Counted from the first letter of the stretch, positions 34,743 to 47,500 are shown. The stretch: DNA of 64,000 nt from Balamuthia mandrillaris (GCA_031835245.1 JAVKOQ010000046.1:1-64000); one strand, 5' to 3'. Notes: generated by a model from the sequence alone, not told the origin. Numbers and translations are program-made.

Positions 34743-37103
34743 CTATTGAGGGATTTTCATGCGAAGATACTCGAGCAGGGCAGCCGTGCCTTTTTCCATG
34801 ATGGTGCTGCGTATGCTGCGGATCCGGTTGCCTTGCAGCTCCAGGTATTGCAACGAAGTCAGCAAGCCTAATTCTGGTGGCTGCGATGATTTGTTTTGTT
34901 TGTTTTTTCAGGCAAACAAGCTTAGCAAGCAGAAGAGAGAAGGAACAAAAGCTGAAAGAATGAAGGTGAAGGAGTGCGGAATGAAGACAGAATAACGAAA
35001 GCAGGAAAGAAGGAAGAAAGAATGAATGTGGGTTGGGAGAGATTCGTACCACAGCAGTTAGGTCGCAAGAGCCAAGGTTGAGAACGGAAAGGTTGGTCAG
35101 TCGGGTGATGGAAAGAGGCAGCTCTGCCACCTGGTTAAAGTATAAGTCCAGAGAGGTGAGGCTCGTCAACGAAAACAAGGACTCATCCAGGCGCGTTATC
35201 TGGTTGTGACTGGCATGAAGAGTCTGCAAAGCAGTCAAGTTCTCCAGTTCCGTTGGCAGCTCCTTTATCTTGTTTACACTGGCCATTTTGGTACAGAGAT
35301 AAGCTACCATTTTCTCTTCTCTCTTCTGTCAACAAGCACAAACCTTAAGTCTATGGATCGCAGTTTAGGCAGCCGGCAAAGCACGATAGGAAACTGAGTA
35401 AAAGCATTCTTCTTGGCAGAGAAGAATGTCAGCTCTGCGCATGCAGCCAATTCCTCCGGTAACGCAGTCAGGCTATTCTCATCCAAACGAAGCGACTGCA
35501 AGTGCTGAAATTCGCTCACACGAGGAGACAACGTCTTCAACCGGTTCTGACTGCAGTCCATCTCTCTCAAGATATCAGCCACCTGCCACGCCGTCTCCGG
35601 CAACTCCTCCAACTGACTCTTGCTCAGATCCAACGCTTTGGAGCATTGTGCCTCGTTCATGATGCTCGCTTGTGCCATCGCTTGCATGCTTCGTTCCTCC
35701 TTTTTCATACTTGGATGTTCGTCCTCTTTGGGAATCTTGTCACGAAGGTATTGAAGAAGCTCGTCAATGGATTTATCGAGCACGGCTTGACGAAAGCCTC
35801 GCAGAGGGTTCGAGGAAAGACAGAGACTTTGCAAGGAGGTCATGAGGCCCAACGTGGGAGGCACGGAGGTCAGTTGGTTCATGGAGAGGTTCAAGCGCAG
35901 GAGTTGAAGGTTGGAGAGGCTCTCAGGAACGGAGGAGAGGTTGTTCTCTTGGAGGTCTAATACTCGAAGAGATGCAGAGGAGCCGATGGATTCCGGCAAA
36001 GAAGCAATATGATTGGCGGCGGCAATGAGCTCTTGGAGTTGGTTGAGGCAGAAGAGATCATCTGGGAGTGCTGTTAGTGAATTGTTGGAGAGGTTGAGAT
36101 GTGTCTATGAAGAAAGAGAAGGAGGAACGTCAGTCGGAATAAAAGAACCAAAGCATTCGAGAAGATAATACCAGAGAAGGCCAAGCCTTAGCGAGAGAGG
36201 GAAGAGCGGAAAGCTTGTTTGTGCTAATATCCAACTCCTTCAAAGTGCTCATGTGACAGAGCTCCTCGGGAATGGAGTCAATATGATTGTGAGCCAGTTT
36301 CAGGACTTGAAGCGTGGTTGACTCTCCTGTTTTGTTGGTTGAGAGCGAAAGAATAAGCAATCTATTTGTCGAAATGAAGACTGGTGAAATAACACGCTGT
36401 ACCAAGAGCAACAGGAAGGCTTTTCAAGTTGTTGTGGCTCAAATCGATCCTATTATTAGTAAAGAAGAATAATAAATATTAAATAAAAAGAAAAGGAGGA
36501 GGTAGAGGAATGGAGAATAGGATAGAGAGAAGAAACCACAAACGTGACGATCGAAGCAAGTTGACCGAGTTCAGGCGGTAAAGAGGACAGCTTGTTATGG
36601 TGCAACACAAGGAAACGCAGTTCCTTCGCGTTGGCTATAGCCTCTGGGAGCGACTCGAGCGCATTGTGCTGCAGGTCAAGCGTTGACAGCGTCTCGATGG
36701 AAAACAGCTCTGCTGGCAAAGAGACCAGCTCGTTGTGTCCCACGTTCTGTTGTAACAGAGCTAACATTGTTAGTTCGTGAAAGAGAGAGAAAGAGAAGAG
36801 AGAAGCATAGAAGAGAAGAAGGAGAAGAAGAAGAAGAAGAAGAAGAAGCAAACGAAGAAGAAGAAGCAGAAGCAGAATTTTTTTGAAAAAAAGTACCAAG
36901 TTAACGAGTTCCGGCCAACATTCGTCTATCTTTTTGCCCTGCGGAGGAGCAAGAGATTTGATCTTATTGTCGACAAGGTTCAACGTAGCGAACGGTTCTC
37001 TCTCCCAACGCGGATACTTTTCTCCAAACTTTTTTGTTTCCGCAACAAAAACCCATCAGATCAACAGAGGAGAAGAGGGAGAGAGAAGGAAGGAAGAGAG
37101 AGC

Positions 37104-37134
<31 letters not shown>

Positions 37135-37348
37135 CGAAACGAACGTCCAAATGATAAACATCAAATAATTGGGGAGGCACTTCGGTGAGGCCATGGTAGG
37201 CCAGGTTGACGTTGCCCTGCTGGATGGACTTTTGGAGGACCAAGGAAGGCTTCGTAAAGTCCACTTTGGGGGCACCCCCACCCCCACCAGCAGCATCGGA
37301 CAACACGCCTCCTCCTCCTCCTCCTCCGCCCACGAATACGAATTGCAT
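34743..37348 (-). CDS. LRRC40: LRRC40-like leucine-rich repeat protein
   Basis: Starts at ATG 37348 (MQFVF plus a polyglycine stretch), followed by [33 protein letters not shown]. Many LxxLxLxxNxLxxLP units follow over about seven exons. A spacer ([19 protein letters not shown]) separates two blocks of repeats, and the protein ends [18 protein letters not shown] with TAG at 34743-34745. That ending, and the repeat-spacer-repeat order, match LRRC40. The family's molecular role is poorly known; a protein-binding scaffold is the usual inference. Introns are GA-rich on the plus strand, for example 36780-36880. A TGACGACGTG motif and a TTTTCCCGCC motif lie 55-90 bp upstream of the start. Confidence 0.85.
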
Positions 37349-37849
37349 TTTTCTTTTCTTTTCTTTTCGTTAATTTTTTTTTTGTTGCCAACAAAAAATT
37401 TCTCCGTTTTCCCGCCTTTTTTTTTCTTTCGTGACGACGTGTTATAATGGGGCGAGATTGTTTGATTTTGTACTGGCTGGTGATCCACGAATAGCAAAAT
37501 TACCATATAGATCAGCCTCCTGAAAATGATGATCTAACCAAGATCGAAAATGGTTTTTTTTTCGAGGAAAAATTTGGCTCTTTTTGTTTGCCTTTTTTTC
37601 CAGACAGCCCAACACAACCATGGAAAGGGGGACAGAAGGGAAGAGAAGGGACAACCTCCACCACCGCAAAGACAAAGAAACGCAGGATTGAAACGGTGCA
37701 TTCTCCTCCTCTTCCATTTCCTTGTGCTTGGGACGTTTACCACATTCGCTCCAAGTTCTCTTCTCCTCCTTGGATTTTTTTTGTGTGTCTTCTCATCTCT
37801 TCCCACTGGCCAAATACAGCAAGAGGGAGGGAAGGGCAGCAGGGTGGAA

Positions 37850-38387
37850 GGACGGGCTTCCAAACAATCGGCCTCCACTCCGTCCTTCTCTTCAGAACCT
37901 TCACCTTGTGCTTCTCCATCCAGTTCTCCTGCTTCTTCTTCTTCTTCCTCTGCCACTACTCCTTTCCATTCTGCTTCTTCTTGTTCTTCTTCTTCTTCTA
38001 CCACTACTGCCACAACGACTTCGTTAGCCGCAAAGGACGCGGGAGGAGCGATTGACGTTCTCCCAGACGAACTGTTGGTCCACATTTTTTCATGAATGTT
38101 GCCCTATTGCAGCGTGGCGCCAGCCTCCCGAACTCTGGGATGAAAGTACCTGCGTCAAGGCTGCCAAGAACGGCCAGTTGGCGGTGTTGAAATGGCTCGT
38201 GCGGACGGGATGTCCTTGGAGCAGACAGGCCTGCACCAAAGCAGCAGAGAATGGGCATTTGGAGGTGGTGAAGTGGATCCATGCAGCAGGGTTGCCTTGG
38301 GAACTGTGGGAGGTGAACAGCATTGCTCACGTGAAGGGTCACACAGAGATAATTGTGTTTGTTAAGAGGTGCTCCCCTGGGCACTAG
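37850..38387 (+). pseudogene. Decayed F-box/GCPW-ankyrin locus
   Basis: One frame gives a Ser/Thr-rich stretch and then the start of an F-box (AIDVLPDELLVHIF, about 38046-38088). After a run of six T the F-box seems to continue in a second frame (FMNVALLQRGASL). Ankyrin units (DESTCVKAAKNGQLAVLKWLVRTGCPW, cut here, and CTKAAENGHLEVVKWIHAAGLPW) lie in a third frame, ending at 38387. The roughly 100 residues expected between F-box and repeats are missing. Two frame changes in 60 bp suggest a pseudogene; a short intron (acceptor TTGCAG near 38128) plus one base error is the alternative. The plus-strand sequence 37400-37850 upstream has an open frame but no domain. Confidence 0.5.
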
Positions 38388-38474
38388 CAAATGGGAAAGA
38401 AAGTCTCCTATCTGAGAAGAATACAATCCATTTAAATCAAAGAACAGCGTACTATTTTGTTTTGTTTCCATGAC

Positions 38475-39719
38475 CTAGTCGGCTTTGACATAGTAGGAAG
38501 GGAACCATCCCTCCTTCTTGGCAAGCTTGCCATAGAAAAGACCCTCCCCCTCGTTCTCCTTGGTGACGGTGATGGAAGCTCCTTTGGAGAAGGATAGGTG
38601 ATCCTTGCTCTTGGCTTTGTAGCTCTGGATGGCTCTCACCACGAAGGAGGCCTCGCCTTTGTTGGCTGTTGGGGTTGCTGTGGTCTTTCTCGGTGTGATG
38701 GTGGAGGCCTCGTTGGTCATGCCAAGAATGGGTCTAACCTCCACTTTCTTGTCTTCCAGTTTGCTCGGTGCTGTTGCTGTGGATGCGCTTTCTGTTGCTG
38801 TTACTGCTGAAGGTGAAAAAGAGGTCACTGGTGATGACCGTTTCGGTTGTGGTATTTGTTCTGCTTCTTCTTTGTCTTCTTGTGGAGCGAGAGAAGAGTT
38901 GGCTGCTACCTCGCCCACAGAGGAGCTTTGTAAAGCGGCCTTAGCCTGGCCCAACAACTCCTGCCTGGCTTGATGCGCGCGTACCTCGGCTCCATCGTAA
39001 GCGGACTTGGGTCTTGGCGGGGGAGCGCTTGAGGGTGTAACGGTGGAGGACCAGTCAGAACTCACCGGCCGTTTAATGCCGCTTCCCTCTGTTGTTGCAC
39101 CCGCTTCTCCTTCATTGGCCTGCTCAGGTTCAAAAAAAAAAACAAAAGGTTATAAAAGAGAGAATCATCAAGAAAGGTACGGCAATATGAAAAACGAAAC
39201 GATAAGAAAGAACCAACATGAAAGAAAGAACAAGCGAAAAGAAAGGAAAGAAAGAAAGAAACGACAAGAAAGAAACGACAAGAAACTTTCTCTAAGGAAT
39301 GCTTTCAAACGAGGAAAAAAAAGTGAAAGTTTCAAATCGGTGAAAACAAACAAAAAAAGGGGAACAAAATATAAAATCGATAAGAGAAAGAAAAAACGCA
39401 CTTGAAGATTTCTGGGTTTCGAGCCACGCGGAACCGGAGGGGGAGGTCCTTTCCTAGCAGCCCCGAGGGAGACCGGCCCGGAGGAGGACTTGCCCGGCAT
39501 GGACCCGCCGGCAAAGGCATTGGCGGTGACCTCCGGCGCCACCGTGTGGTGCCGCCTCGAGCCCGCCTTGGTCTTGGCCGAGGCGGGGGAGAGGAGGTCC
39601 ACCTTCAGCTTGAGGGCTTTGATCTTCTTCCGCTCCTTCTTGCATTTCTTCTTGTACTTGGCCAGGCTGGCCTCCAAGCGGGCCGCTTCTTTTTGCAGCT
39701 CTTCCATGCGGCTCGTCAT
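38475..39719 (-). CDS. Coiled-coil adaptor with C-terminal SH3 domain
   Basis: Two exons, 39719-39402 and 39119-38475, are joined by a pyrimidine-rich intron (39120-39401; donor GTGCGT, acceptor GAGCAG). The N-terminus (MTSRMEELQKEAARLEASLAKYKKKCKKERKKIKALKLK, a heptad pattern) predicts a coiled coil. Next come Pro-rich stretches (KGPPPPVPRGSKP, SSAPPPRPKS) that could themselves bind SH3 domains. The last 60 residues are an SH3 domain with ALYDY-like AIQSYKAKSKDHLSF, the WFPSYYV end and the stop at 38475-38477. The frame is open upstream to 39731 but the first ATG is 39719. It is probably a cytoskeletal or endocytic adaptor, judged from domains only. Confidence 0.75.
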
Positions 39720-40017
39720 CTCTCTCGCCACTACTCCTTTTTTTTATGTTATCGTTTTCGGTTAATAATAATTAAAAATAATTATGGCGAAAGCGATTAA
39801 TTTCTTCGTTTGTATTGAACTTTTTTGAATATTTTGGGTTCGTTTGAGAAAGGATGATAATTGTTAAAAGTATTCAAATTGTGAATGATTATTTTTCCAA
39901 ATATAGAGAAAATGCCGATTCTTTCGAATGTAATGGTACAAAGCAATGAAAGAAGAAGAGACGCAAAAGAGGATCGATCGTTTGTTGGAAACAAAAAAAC
40001 AAAAACAAAAGAGAGTG

Positions 40018-40889
40018 TTACATGTTCCGAGGAAGACCTTTGGATTCGGCATAGTCCTCCAACAAGGCTCGCACAAACATGCTTTCTTTTGGCAGACACT
40101 CCATCACTACTAACGGGTCCGTTGCCGGACAACGAAGAAAGCATGGAGAGAACACCTTTTTGTGTTTGAGACATAACATAAATACAAGCCATTAACCAAC
40201 AAAGAAAATGAAAAAGAAGAAGAAAGTTTAGGTTTTACCATAGCAAGATTGGCAATGTTCATCTTTGTCTTCTCCACACAAGTTGCGATTTCAATCAAAA
40301 GGTCAAACAACCTCTCGATGACGTTCTTGTTATAAACCGGCAGAGCATGCATTATGCTCTTCCTATCTTCTTTGTTGGTGCAGTTTATTGCGTGGGCGCT
40401 AAATGAAAAGCAACGCTTTGGGTCAGAGAGAATGAGAGAGAAAGACAGAGAAAGGGAGAGGAATGTACTAGTAAGCAGCAGGAATAAGAGCCTCTGGCAA
40501 CTCTCTCAACCACAACTTCAACAGACACGCCGGCAGGTGAGGATCCTGCAGAGCGCCCGTGGAATAGTCGCCATTGTCAAACTGATCTCTCAGGCTCTGA
40601 AGGTCCGTCAAGCTTGTGGGCACACGGAAGACGCCCTCCGTCTGTTTGCCGTTCTGGTCCAACACCGCCTTGATCAGCACCTCCATGATGAAAGGAACGG
40701 CGCCGCCGGGCTTAATGCTGTTCTGACGGGCCATCATGTCGTCCAACGTGACGTTGAAGACGTTGGGGATGGCCTCACCGAGGCCGATGCCGCCTGTTAC
40801 TTTGCCTTGCGTTTCCTCATCTCCCTTTTTTTTTGTATTAAATGTCCGGTCAGAAGAATAATTCAAATAAAGAATGGACGAACGCAAAC

Positions 40890-40927
<38 letters not shown>

Positions 40928-43855
40928 CAAAGCATTACCTCAAACTTGTATAACTCCATTCCATCCACAAAGGCCATTCTTCTGGTGATATGGTACAGCT
41001 TGCCAGCCATCAAGATCTCGTTGGCCAACGCCACCGCGTCCTCTCTCGTCTTGCTCACATTGTTCTTGATCATCCAGTCCACAGCATCGCAGCCAAGGAA
41101 GCACTTGGTGTAGTTGGTGCCGTTCCAATGGATGTCTGCAATGGGAATGCCCGTAGCTTTGTCCATCATCTTGGCCACTATAGCGGCCACGGACTGCTCC
41201 AATTTGTCCTCGTTGAACTCCTCAGTGATGCCCATGTTCTTCATTGCGTTCTTGCTATGAGAGAAGCGAAGAGACATTTGCATCATTCGGTCCTTTCTGT
41301 TGGGGAGGTTGACGGGTCTCATTCCAGGAGCTGCTGAACCATCTGAGGAAGCAGCCGCAGCCAAGAAGGAAGGAGGAGGAGGAAGGACGAATTCAGCGCC
41401 AGACAGGTCGGTGGAGCTGCGAGTTGAGGGTCGGTCTCGAGCAGGCAACTGAGGAGGACGATCGCCAAGGTCGGGCAAGGACTTTCTGCGGTCGTTCTGT
41501 TGCAACTCATCCATTTCCTCTTCCGAGCGAGTTCGCGGCAAGCGAACGGAAGAACTTCTTCCAGCGCCAGGAAGAGGAATGGCTCCAACGCTTGGCCCTC
41601 TTTGTACAGAACCTGGAGCAGCAGGAGGAGGGGCACCGTTTTGAGGGGCGATTGCACCCATTGGTGCCCCTCGACCGGCTCCACGGCCGGCAGGAGGGGG
41701 AAGAGCAACAGGAGGAAGCTTGGAGCCACGACCCCTTCCGGCGGCTAATGCTGCTGCTGTTACTGGAGGAGGAGAGCTCACGGAGGGAGCTCGGTTGTAC
41801 TCAGAAGCGCTACCTCCACCACCAGCTGTTAGGAAAGAATAACGGTTAAACAAACAGAAAGGAAAAGGAGAAAAGCGAGGACATTACCCGTAAGTTTGTG
41901 TTGGAGTTGTCCGCTGAGTTGTGCTTGGAATGCGGAGGTATTGGCAGCGCTGAATTGGGTCACTGAGCTCTTCTCTCCCTCGGACCTTACGCGAACAGGC
42001 TTTGCGAAGCAAGGCAGATTGATAATGTCGTTGGCCAAGGGGACCCCCATTGCGCTGTCAGCTTCTATGGTCTCCGTTGCGGCTCCACCAGCACTTTGTA
42101 AAGACGTTAATAAACTAGAAAGAAGCAGAGAGGAAAAAGTAGGAGAAGCAAAGAAGAGGAAAACCAGTAGAGCCAAAGAGAGAGAGAGAGAGAGGAGGGA
42201 GAGAGAGAGGAGGGAGGCGAGCAAATACATCAATGCTTTGTGTACAAAGGCAGAAGAATAGGCATCCAGCATAGAAGCAAAGGTGGGCGTTATCTTGAAT
42301 CGAGACTGAAGAAAGTCGCACACTCTTGAATTGTTCACGAATGGAATGACATTCTCCACTTCTTCAATGCGAGCAGTAAGCTTTCCAATCCAGTCGATCA
42401 TGGCTTGAGGTTGAGCAATCTCTTGTTTCAGAGGGACCCACCAGATGTCGGCATTACCGTGGAACTGATGAAGACGTTCGTTGAGACGGAAGATGTTGAC
42501 TCCTGGTTCCGCCACTTCCTTAAATGCATCTTGAAAGCTGTTTTGTTTCCCCACAGGTAAGAAATAAACAAGGAGAAGGAGAAGGAGAAGCAGAAGGAGA
42601 AGGAGCAGGTACTTGTTAAAATTTCTGGTGAGCTCAACGACGTATAAGTTCTCTTCGTTGGTCCACTTGTTGGGTAGTTTACAAACCAAGCCGAGGTGGC
42701 TCCACGGTTGTCCCGACAGGACTTGGCTGAGTGCGGAGAGAATGCCGGTGCCCGAGTAGGCGATCAGGTCTCCGGTTTTGAACTTGCTGAGGTGGTCCTT
42801 GTAACCGTATTTGAAGGTGTTGAAACCGACAGGCCGAAGCTCCTTTGTTTATGGTTATTATTTTTTTATTTGTGTTTGTTAGGATATAACATATAAAAAC
42901 TTTTAAATAAAAAAATAACAAAAATAATGAAATATAAAATACCGTTTGCAAAGAGTAATATAAACGCAGCTTGATGGTGCCATCGGCAAGCTCCCCAGCG
43001 CCTTTCTTCTGCTTTGTGGCTTTGACCGGCAACTGGAACTCCCCGCCGATGATCGTTTCCGGTTGGACTTTGTTTTCTATCGCTCCAAGTTCATACGAAC
43101 CTCTTTTTTTTGTTGTTGTTGTTGTTATTTTTATGTTAAAGAAAAAGAAAAAGAAAAAGAAAAAAGAAAAAGAAAAAGAAAAAAAAAAGAAAAGAAAAAA
43201 AAAGAGAACAGAAAAGAAAAATAAATAAAAGGAAAAATAGAACATAGAAAAAGAATATACATACGAGACTTTATCTCTATGCTTTCCGTAGATTTTGATC
43301 TTCAGTTCGGACTCGTCTGGCGTTCTTTTGGTGATGAAAAGCAAAAAAAATAAACGATTAGAAAGAAATATATGAAAAAAAAGAAAGAAAAATAGAAATA
43401 AATACGTGAAGAAGAATTGAGGCCATTCCGACTCTTTGGCCGATCTTCGGCCAAAAGAAAAAGCCTCCTTGCTCTCTTTGTACTTTGTGGCTCCCTCTTT
43501 CTTCTTTTGAACCTCACATGTAAACGGCCGTTCTCCTTTTTTTTGTTTTGTTTTATTTATATTTTTCATATCATAAGGAAGAGAGAGAGAGAGAGAGAGA
43601 GAGAAGCGAAGAAATAGAGCCGGTAGCAAAAAATAATGAGGAGAGCAAAGAGAAGAGAAAGAAAGGATTTACCATCTGGAAAAGAAGCCTCCAACACTGT
43701 GTGCACAAAAAAAAAAGTGAGACAAAACGACAACAACGAAAGTTTCTTTAAAAAATAATACGAAGGACCAAGTACGCACCGACACCCAACAGCTTCTTCT
43801 CTTTGGCGTCCCAGATGCTCTCCAAATCTTGCGGTTTCTTACCACCGACCAACAT
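40018..43855 (-). CDS. C2 / NlpC-P60-like / DEP / RhoGAP multidomain protein
   Basis: Starts at ATG 43855 (MLVGGKKPQDLESIWDAKEKKLLGV). Small exons build a C2-like domain (ESELKIKIYGKHRDKV, GSYELGAIENKVQPETI, GTIKLRLYYSLQTE). Next comes a segment like the permuted papain/NlpC-P60 (YiiX-type) fold: FKTGDLIAYSGTGILSALS, then GQPWSHLGLV and YVVELTRN. A Pro/Arg-rich linker follows, then a DEP domain (TKCFLGCDAVDWMIKNN) and a RhoGAP domain (NVFNVTLDDMMAR, GVFRVP with the catalytic arginine, HLPACLLKLWLRELPEALIP, EKTKMNIANLAM). The last exon, too short for simple ORF finding, continues VFSPCFLRCPATDPLVVMECL and ends LPRNM-TAA at 40018-40020. The RhoGAP would switch off a Rac/Rho GTPase; C2 and DEP suggest membrane recruitment. 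Whether the papain-like part is active is unknown. Confidence 0.8.
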
Positions 43856-44507
43856 TTCAAAAAAAAAAATTACAAAGATGAACCGGTAAAGAACTGGAAA
43901 AAAAAAAGAGAGGAGAGCCAACGAGGGGAAAAAAAAAACTCCCTCCCCTGCTTTTCTCTTTCTGCAACAAAAAGGAAGGGGTCGTTCGCGTTCCTCTCCT
44001 CGTTCTGTTTTTTACGTTCCCGTTGAACAACTAATGAAGGTAAGGGGAGAGGAGAGTTATAATGAAGGCCTCTTATTATTGGACAATTTATAGCCATAAA
44101 AACGTTACCGGAACAATTTCTTCGTTACAAATTAATTAAGTCATGTCGACACGGTAAAGACCCGCTGTCGGCAAAATTTACCGCTTTAGGAATTTGTAGA
44201 TTGTGTCGACAATTCGAGGTAAGAATTTGCGGAATGTGTCGACGAATGTTTGTTTGAGGGGTCGAATCGTGTCGCTTGGTCCAACAGCAACTGGTATAGA
44301 ATAGGAAGGGAAAGAAAAGGGGGAAAAAAGGCGGCAGCCACCTATCTCACAGACATACGTGCGCACTGTATACATTGTTGGCCCTTTCAACGAAAGGAGC
44401 ATAGTGGGGGAGAGAGAGAGAGAGAGAGAGCGACTTGCTTTGAAACCCCTAGGCCGTACTTTTTTTTTTCGTTTGTTGAAACAAGAACAAGAAAAAAAGA
44501 GGAATAG
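43856..44507. other. Intergenic region between divergent RhoGAP and tandem-kinase genes
   Basis: No gene is supported. This 650-bp gap holds A-rich tracts near the RhoGAP start, a TATA-like TTATAATG (about 44057-44064), three GTCGAC palindromes (see the repeat at 44145-44245) and a GA tract (44409-44432) just before the kinase leader. Confidence 0.6.
44145..44245 (+). promoter_or_regulatory. GTCGAC-containing repeat upstream of the tandem kinase
   Basis: A 22-23 bp unit, GAATTTGyrGAwTGTGTCGACrA, occurs at 44190-44212 and 44223-44245. A third TGTCGACA-type site lies at 44144-44151. The palindromic core suits a dimeric DNA-binding protein. The sites lie 260-360 bp upstream of the kinase ATG and 290-390 bp from the RhoGAP ATG. 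Confidence 0.45.
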
Positions 44508-47500
44508 ATGGGAAACGCCGCTCCAGCAGGAGACAGAGAAACCCTCCGAAGGAAGAACTTGAAGCCAAGCGCCGATGGAGGCAACTACATCATCGACCTC
44601 GACGACCTCGAGGTGGGCAAGCTGCTGGGCAAAGGGGCGCTTTGCAAGGTCAACAAGGCGCGATGGAAGTCGAGGAACATGGACGTGGCCCTCAAGACCT
44701 TCTTCGTGCCTGACCTCATCCCTGAGGATCTCAACGACTTCAAACGAGAGCTTATTCTTACCAGGTGAAAACTAAAACTTTCTTTCTTTCTCGTTTTGTT
44801 CTCCAACTGAGCAAAAAAACTGAAACAACCACAAACATAAACAAACCATAATAATAGGCAAATGGAACATCCGAATATTGTGCTGTTTCTTGCCGGCTGC
44901 GCGGAGCCTCCCAATGTCTACTTGGTGATGGAGCTGGCCAGGCACGGCACCGTATCGGACGTGCTCTATGATAGCCTGCATAGAGTGACGCAAGCCTATC
45001 GCCTAAGGGTGGCCCTGGATATTGCCAGAGGAATGGCCTTTCTTCACAGCAAGAACGTTATTCATCGGTATCTATCCTTCCTTCTTTCTGTTCTGTTCTA
45101 TGCTTGTTGTTAAGAAAGGAAGGACAGCAAACGGAAGAAACGTCAACAAGAAAATGAAACAAAAGAATAAGAAGAGCAGGAGAAGCTAAAACGAGAAGAG
45201 GGAGAACAAACACCTACTAACATTGGGCAACAGTGACTTGAAGCCAGAAAACTTTTTGGTGTTTTCACTGGATGCCGACGCAGAGGCAGTGGTCAAGATA
45301 GCAGACTTGGGAGTGGCAAAGCTGAAAGAGTCGGAGGAGAAAGACATGATGACTCAAGGAAGAGGCACTCCACAATACAGTACCTGCATCCTTCTTCCTC
45401 CTTCTTAGCGAACCAACTAACTTATAAAAAACAAAAAAAGTGGCGCCCGAGATATTCGATGGCAGCAGAGAGTACTCCTTCCCAGTAGACGTCTACAGCT
45501 TTGGTTTGATTATGTGGGAGCTGGTCACAAGGGAGCAGCCCTATGCGGACATCAAACCCCACTTTCGCATTCCCATCAAAGTGCTGGAGGGGGAAAGGCC
45601 TGCGATACCCGAGGGAGTGCCGCCGGCTTGGGCCAAGTTGGTGAGGCGCTGTTGGCACGCAGATCCATCCAAGCGGCCGACTTTTAAGAAGATTGTTGAG
45701 AAGTTGGAACAGTTTCAGAGGGACAAGATCTTTGAGCAGATGGATGCTGCCGAGACAGCACAAGTCGTTCAACGAGGTTTGTTTACTTTTCTTCTGTGTT
45801 TCACTTTGTGATTATTAAAGCCTCTAACCAACTTTGACAACCAGTGAACATACCTTTGGAAGAACTGGAAATCCAGGAACAGCTTGGTCGCGGCGCCCTC
45901 TGCCGAGTGGATAAGGCGGTTTGGAAGAAGCAAAATATGGTGGTGGCGGTGAAGACCTTTTACTGCCCCGACTTGGTGCCTCAAGAGCTAGCCGACTTTC
46001 GTCGTGAGCTCTGGCTGACCAGCCAGATGGATCATCCTAACCTCATTCGTTTCGTCGGTGGCTCCAGCGAACCTCCTCATCTCTATTTGGTGACGGAGCT
46101 GGTGGAGAATGGCTCACTGTGGGATATATTGCATAAAGAGGAATTTGAGCTGACGTGGGAACTGCGCCTGCAGATGGCGTTGGAGATTGCGAGCGGCATG
46201 AAATACTTGCATGATAAGAACGTGCTGCATAGGGATTTAAAGAGTGAGAACCTCTTGGTACGTAGCTCTCCTTAAAACGATGGGAAGAGGAAGAAAGAGG
46301 CATGAGGAACGAAAAGAAGACAGAAGAGGAGAAACAAGAAATCATGGATAGAAGGATAGAACCAGGAGTAACTGACAAACCTTTTTCTGTAAAGGTAGGA
46401 GACTTGGATGGCACAGGCCCAGTGATACGAATTGCAGACTTGGGAGTGGCTCGTTGGAGGCGACCCAGCGTTGACACACCCATGACCATGGGACGAGGAA
46501 CACAAGTTTGGAGTGCGTTATGTCCTCTCTTACTGTTATATAGGACCGTTAGTTTGTTGGCTTGGTTTTACTTTAGAACTCACCTTGCTTTCTATGTTTG
46601 CACTCTTCCTATCGCTTAACAGTGGCACCAGAGATAATGGAAGGAAGAAAAGACTACTCATTCCCAGTCGATGTCTATTCTTATGGCATAATTCTTTGGG
46701 AGCTGCTGACCAGGGAAGAGCCCTTCAGGGAGATAACGCCCGCCTTCCAGCTGCCCGTCAAGGTCATCGAAGGCGTTCGCCCCAAAGTACCACCCAACTG
46801 TCCTCCTACCTATGCCAAGCTGATGGAGCAATGCTGGCATCCTGGTATGTATTTTTTAATGTCTCCCTTCATTCTCCTTTTAAAAAATGAACTCACCTCG
46901 TTATCGTTATGCACAGATCCGAGCAAGCGGCCAACGTTCAGCGAGGTCTTTCGACGGCTAGAAAGAATGATCAAAGAAGAAGTGGTAGGAAAGAAGGCCG
47001 GCCCAGACACAACCGCCAACAACAGCAGCAACAACAGCAATACCAACCTCAGCGGCAAAGGAACCAGCCGCAGCGGCAGCTCAAAGAAGAGAAGTCCCAA
47101 TAACCCCAGCAACTCCACAAACAATGGCGGCAGGAGACGCTCCATTGCAGTGCCTGACTTGGGTCAAACAGCCTCCAACAACAAAGACAACAGCAAAGAC
47201 AACCACAGAACCATTACAGAAACAAACGAAAGAGGAGAACAAGAACACACAAAAGACACACAGGAACTACAACAACAAAGAGAAAGAGAACGGCTGCCAT
47301 TTGATGATGAGGATGAGGAGTTGCTGTTCCCGACTGTGACAATTGCTGGAGGCGTCACTGGCAGTAACGGCAGTGAGAAGACTGTGATGGGATTCCTCAA
47401 ACGAACGTTGAGCAACTCCAACACGAAAGGAGAGTCGGTTCGTCAAAGACGAGATTCTTTCACTTCACCCTCTTCTTCCTCGTCCTCCTTAGTAGTGCCG

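Noticed and set aside
36780..37150. Plus-strand Glu/Arg frames in the LRRC40 region
   Set aside because: They arise from GA-rich introns of the minus-strand gene.
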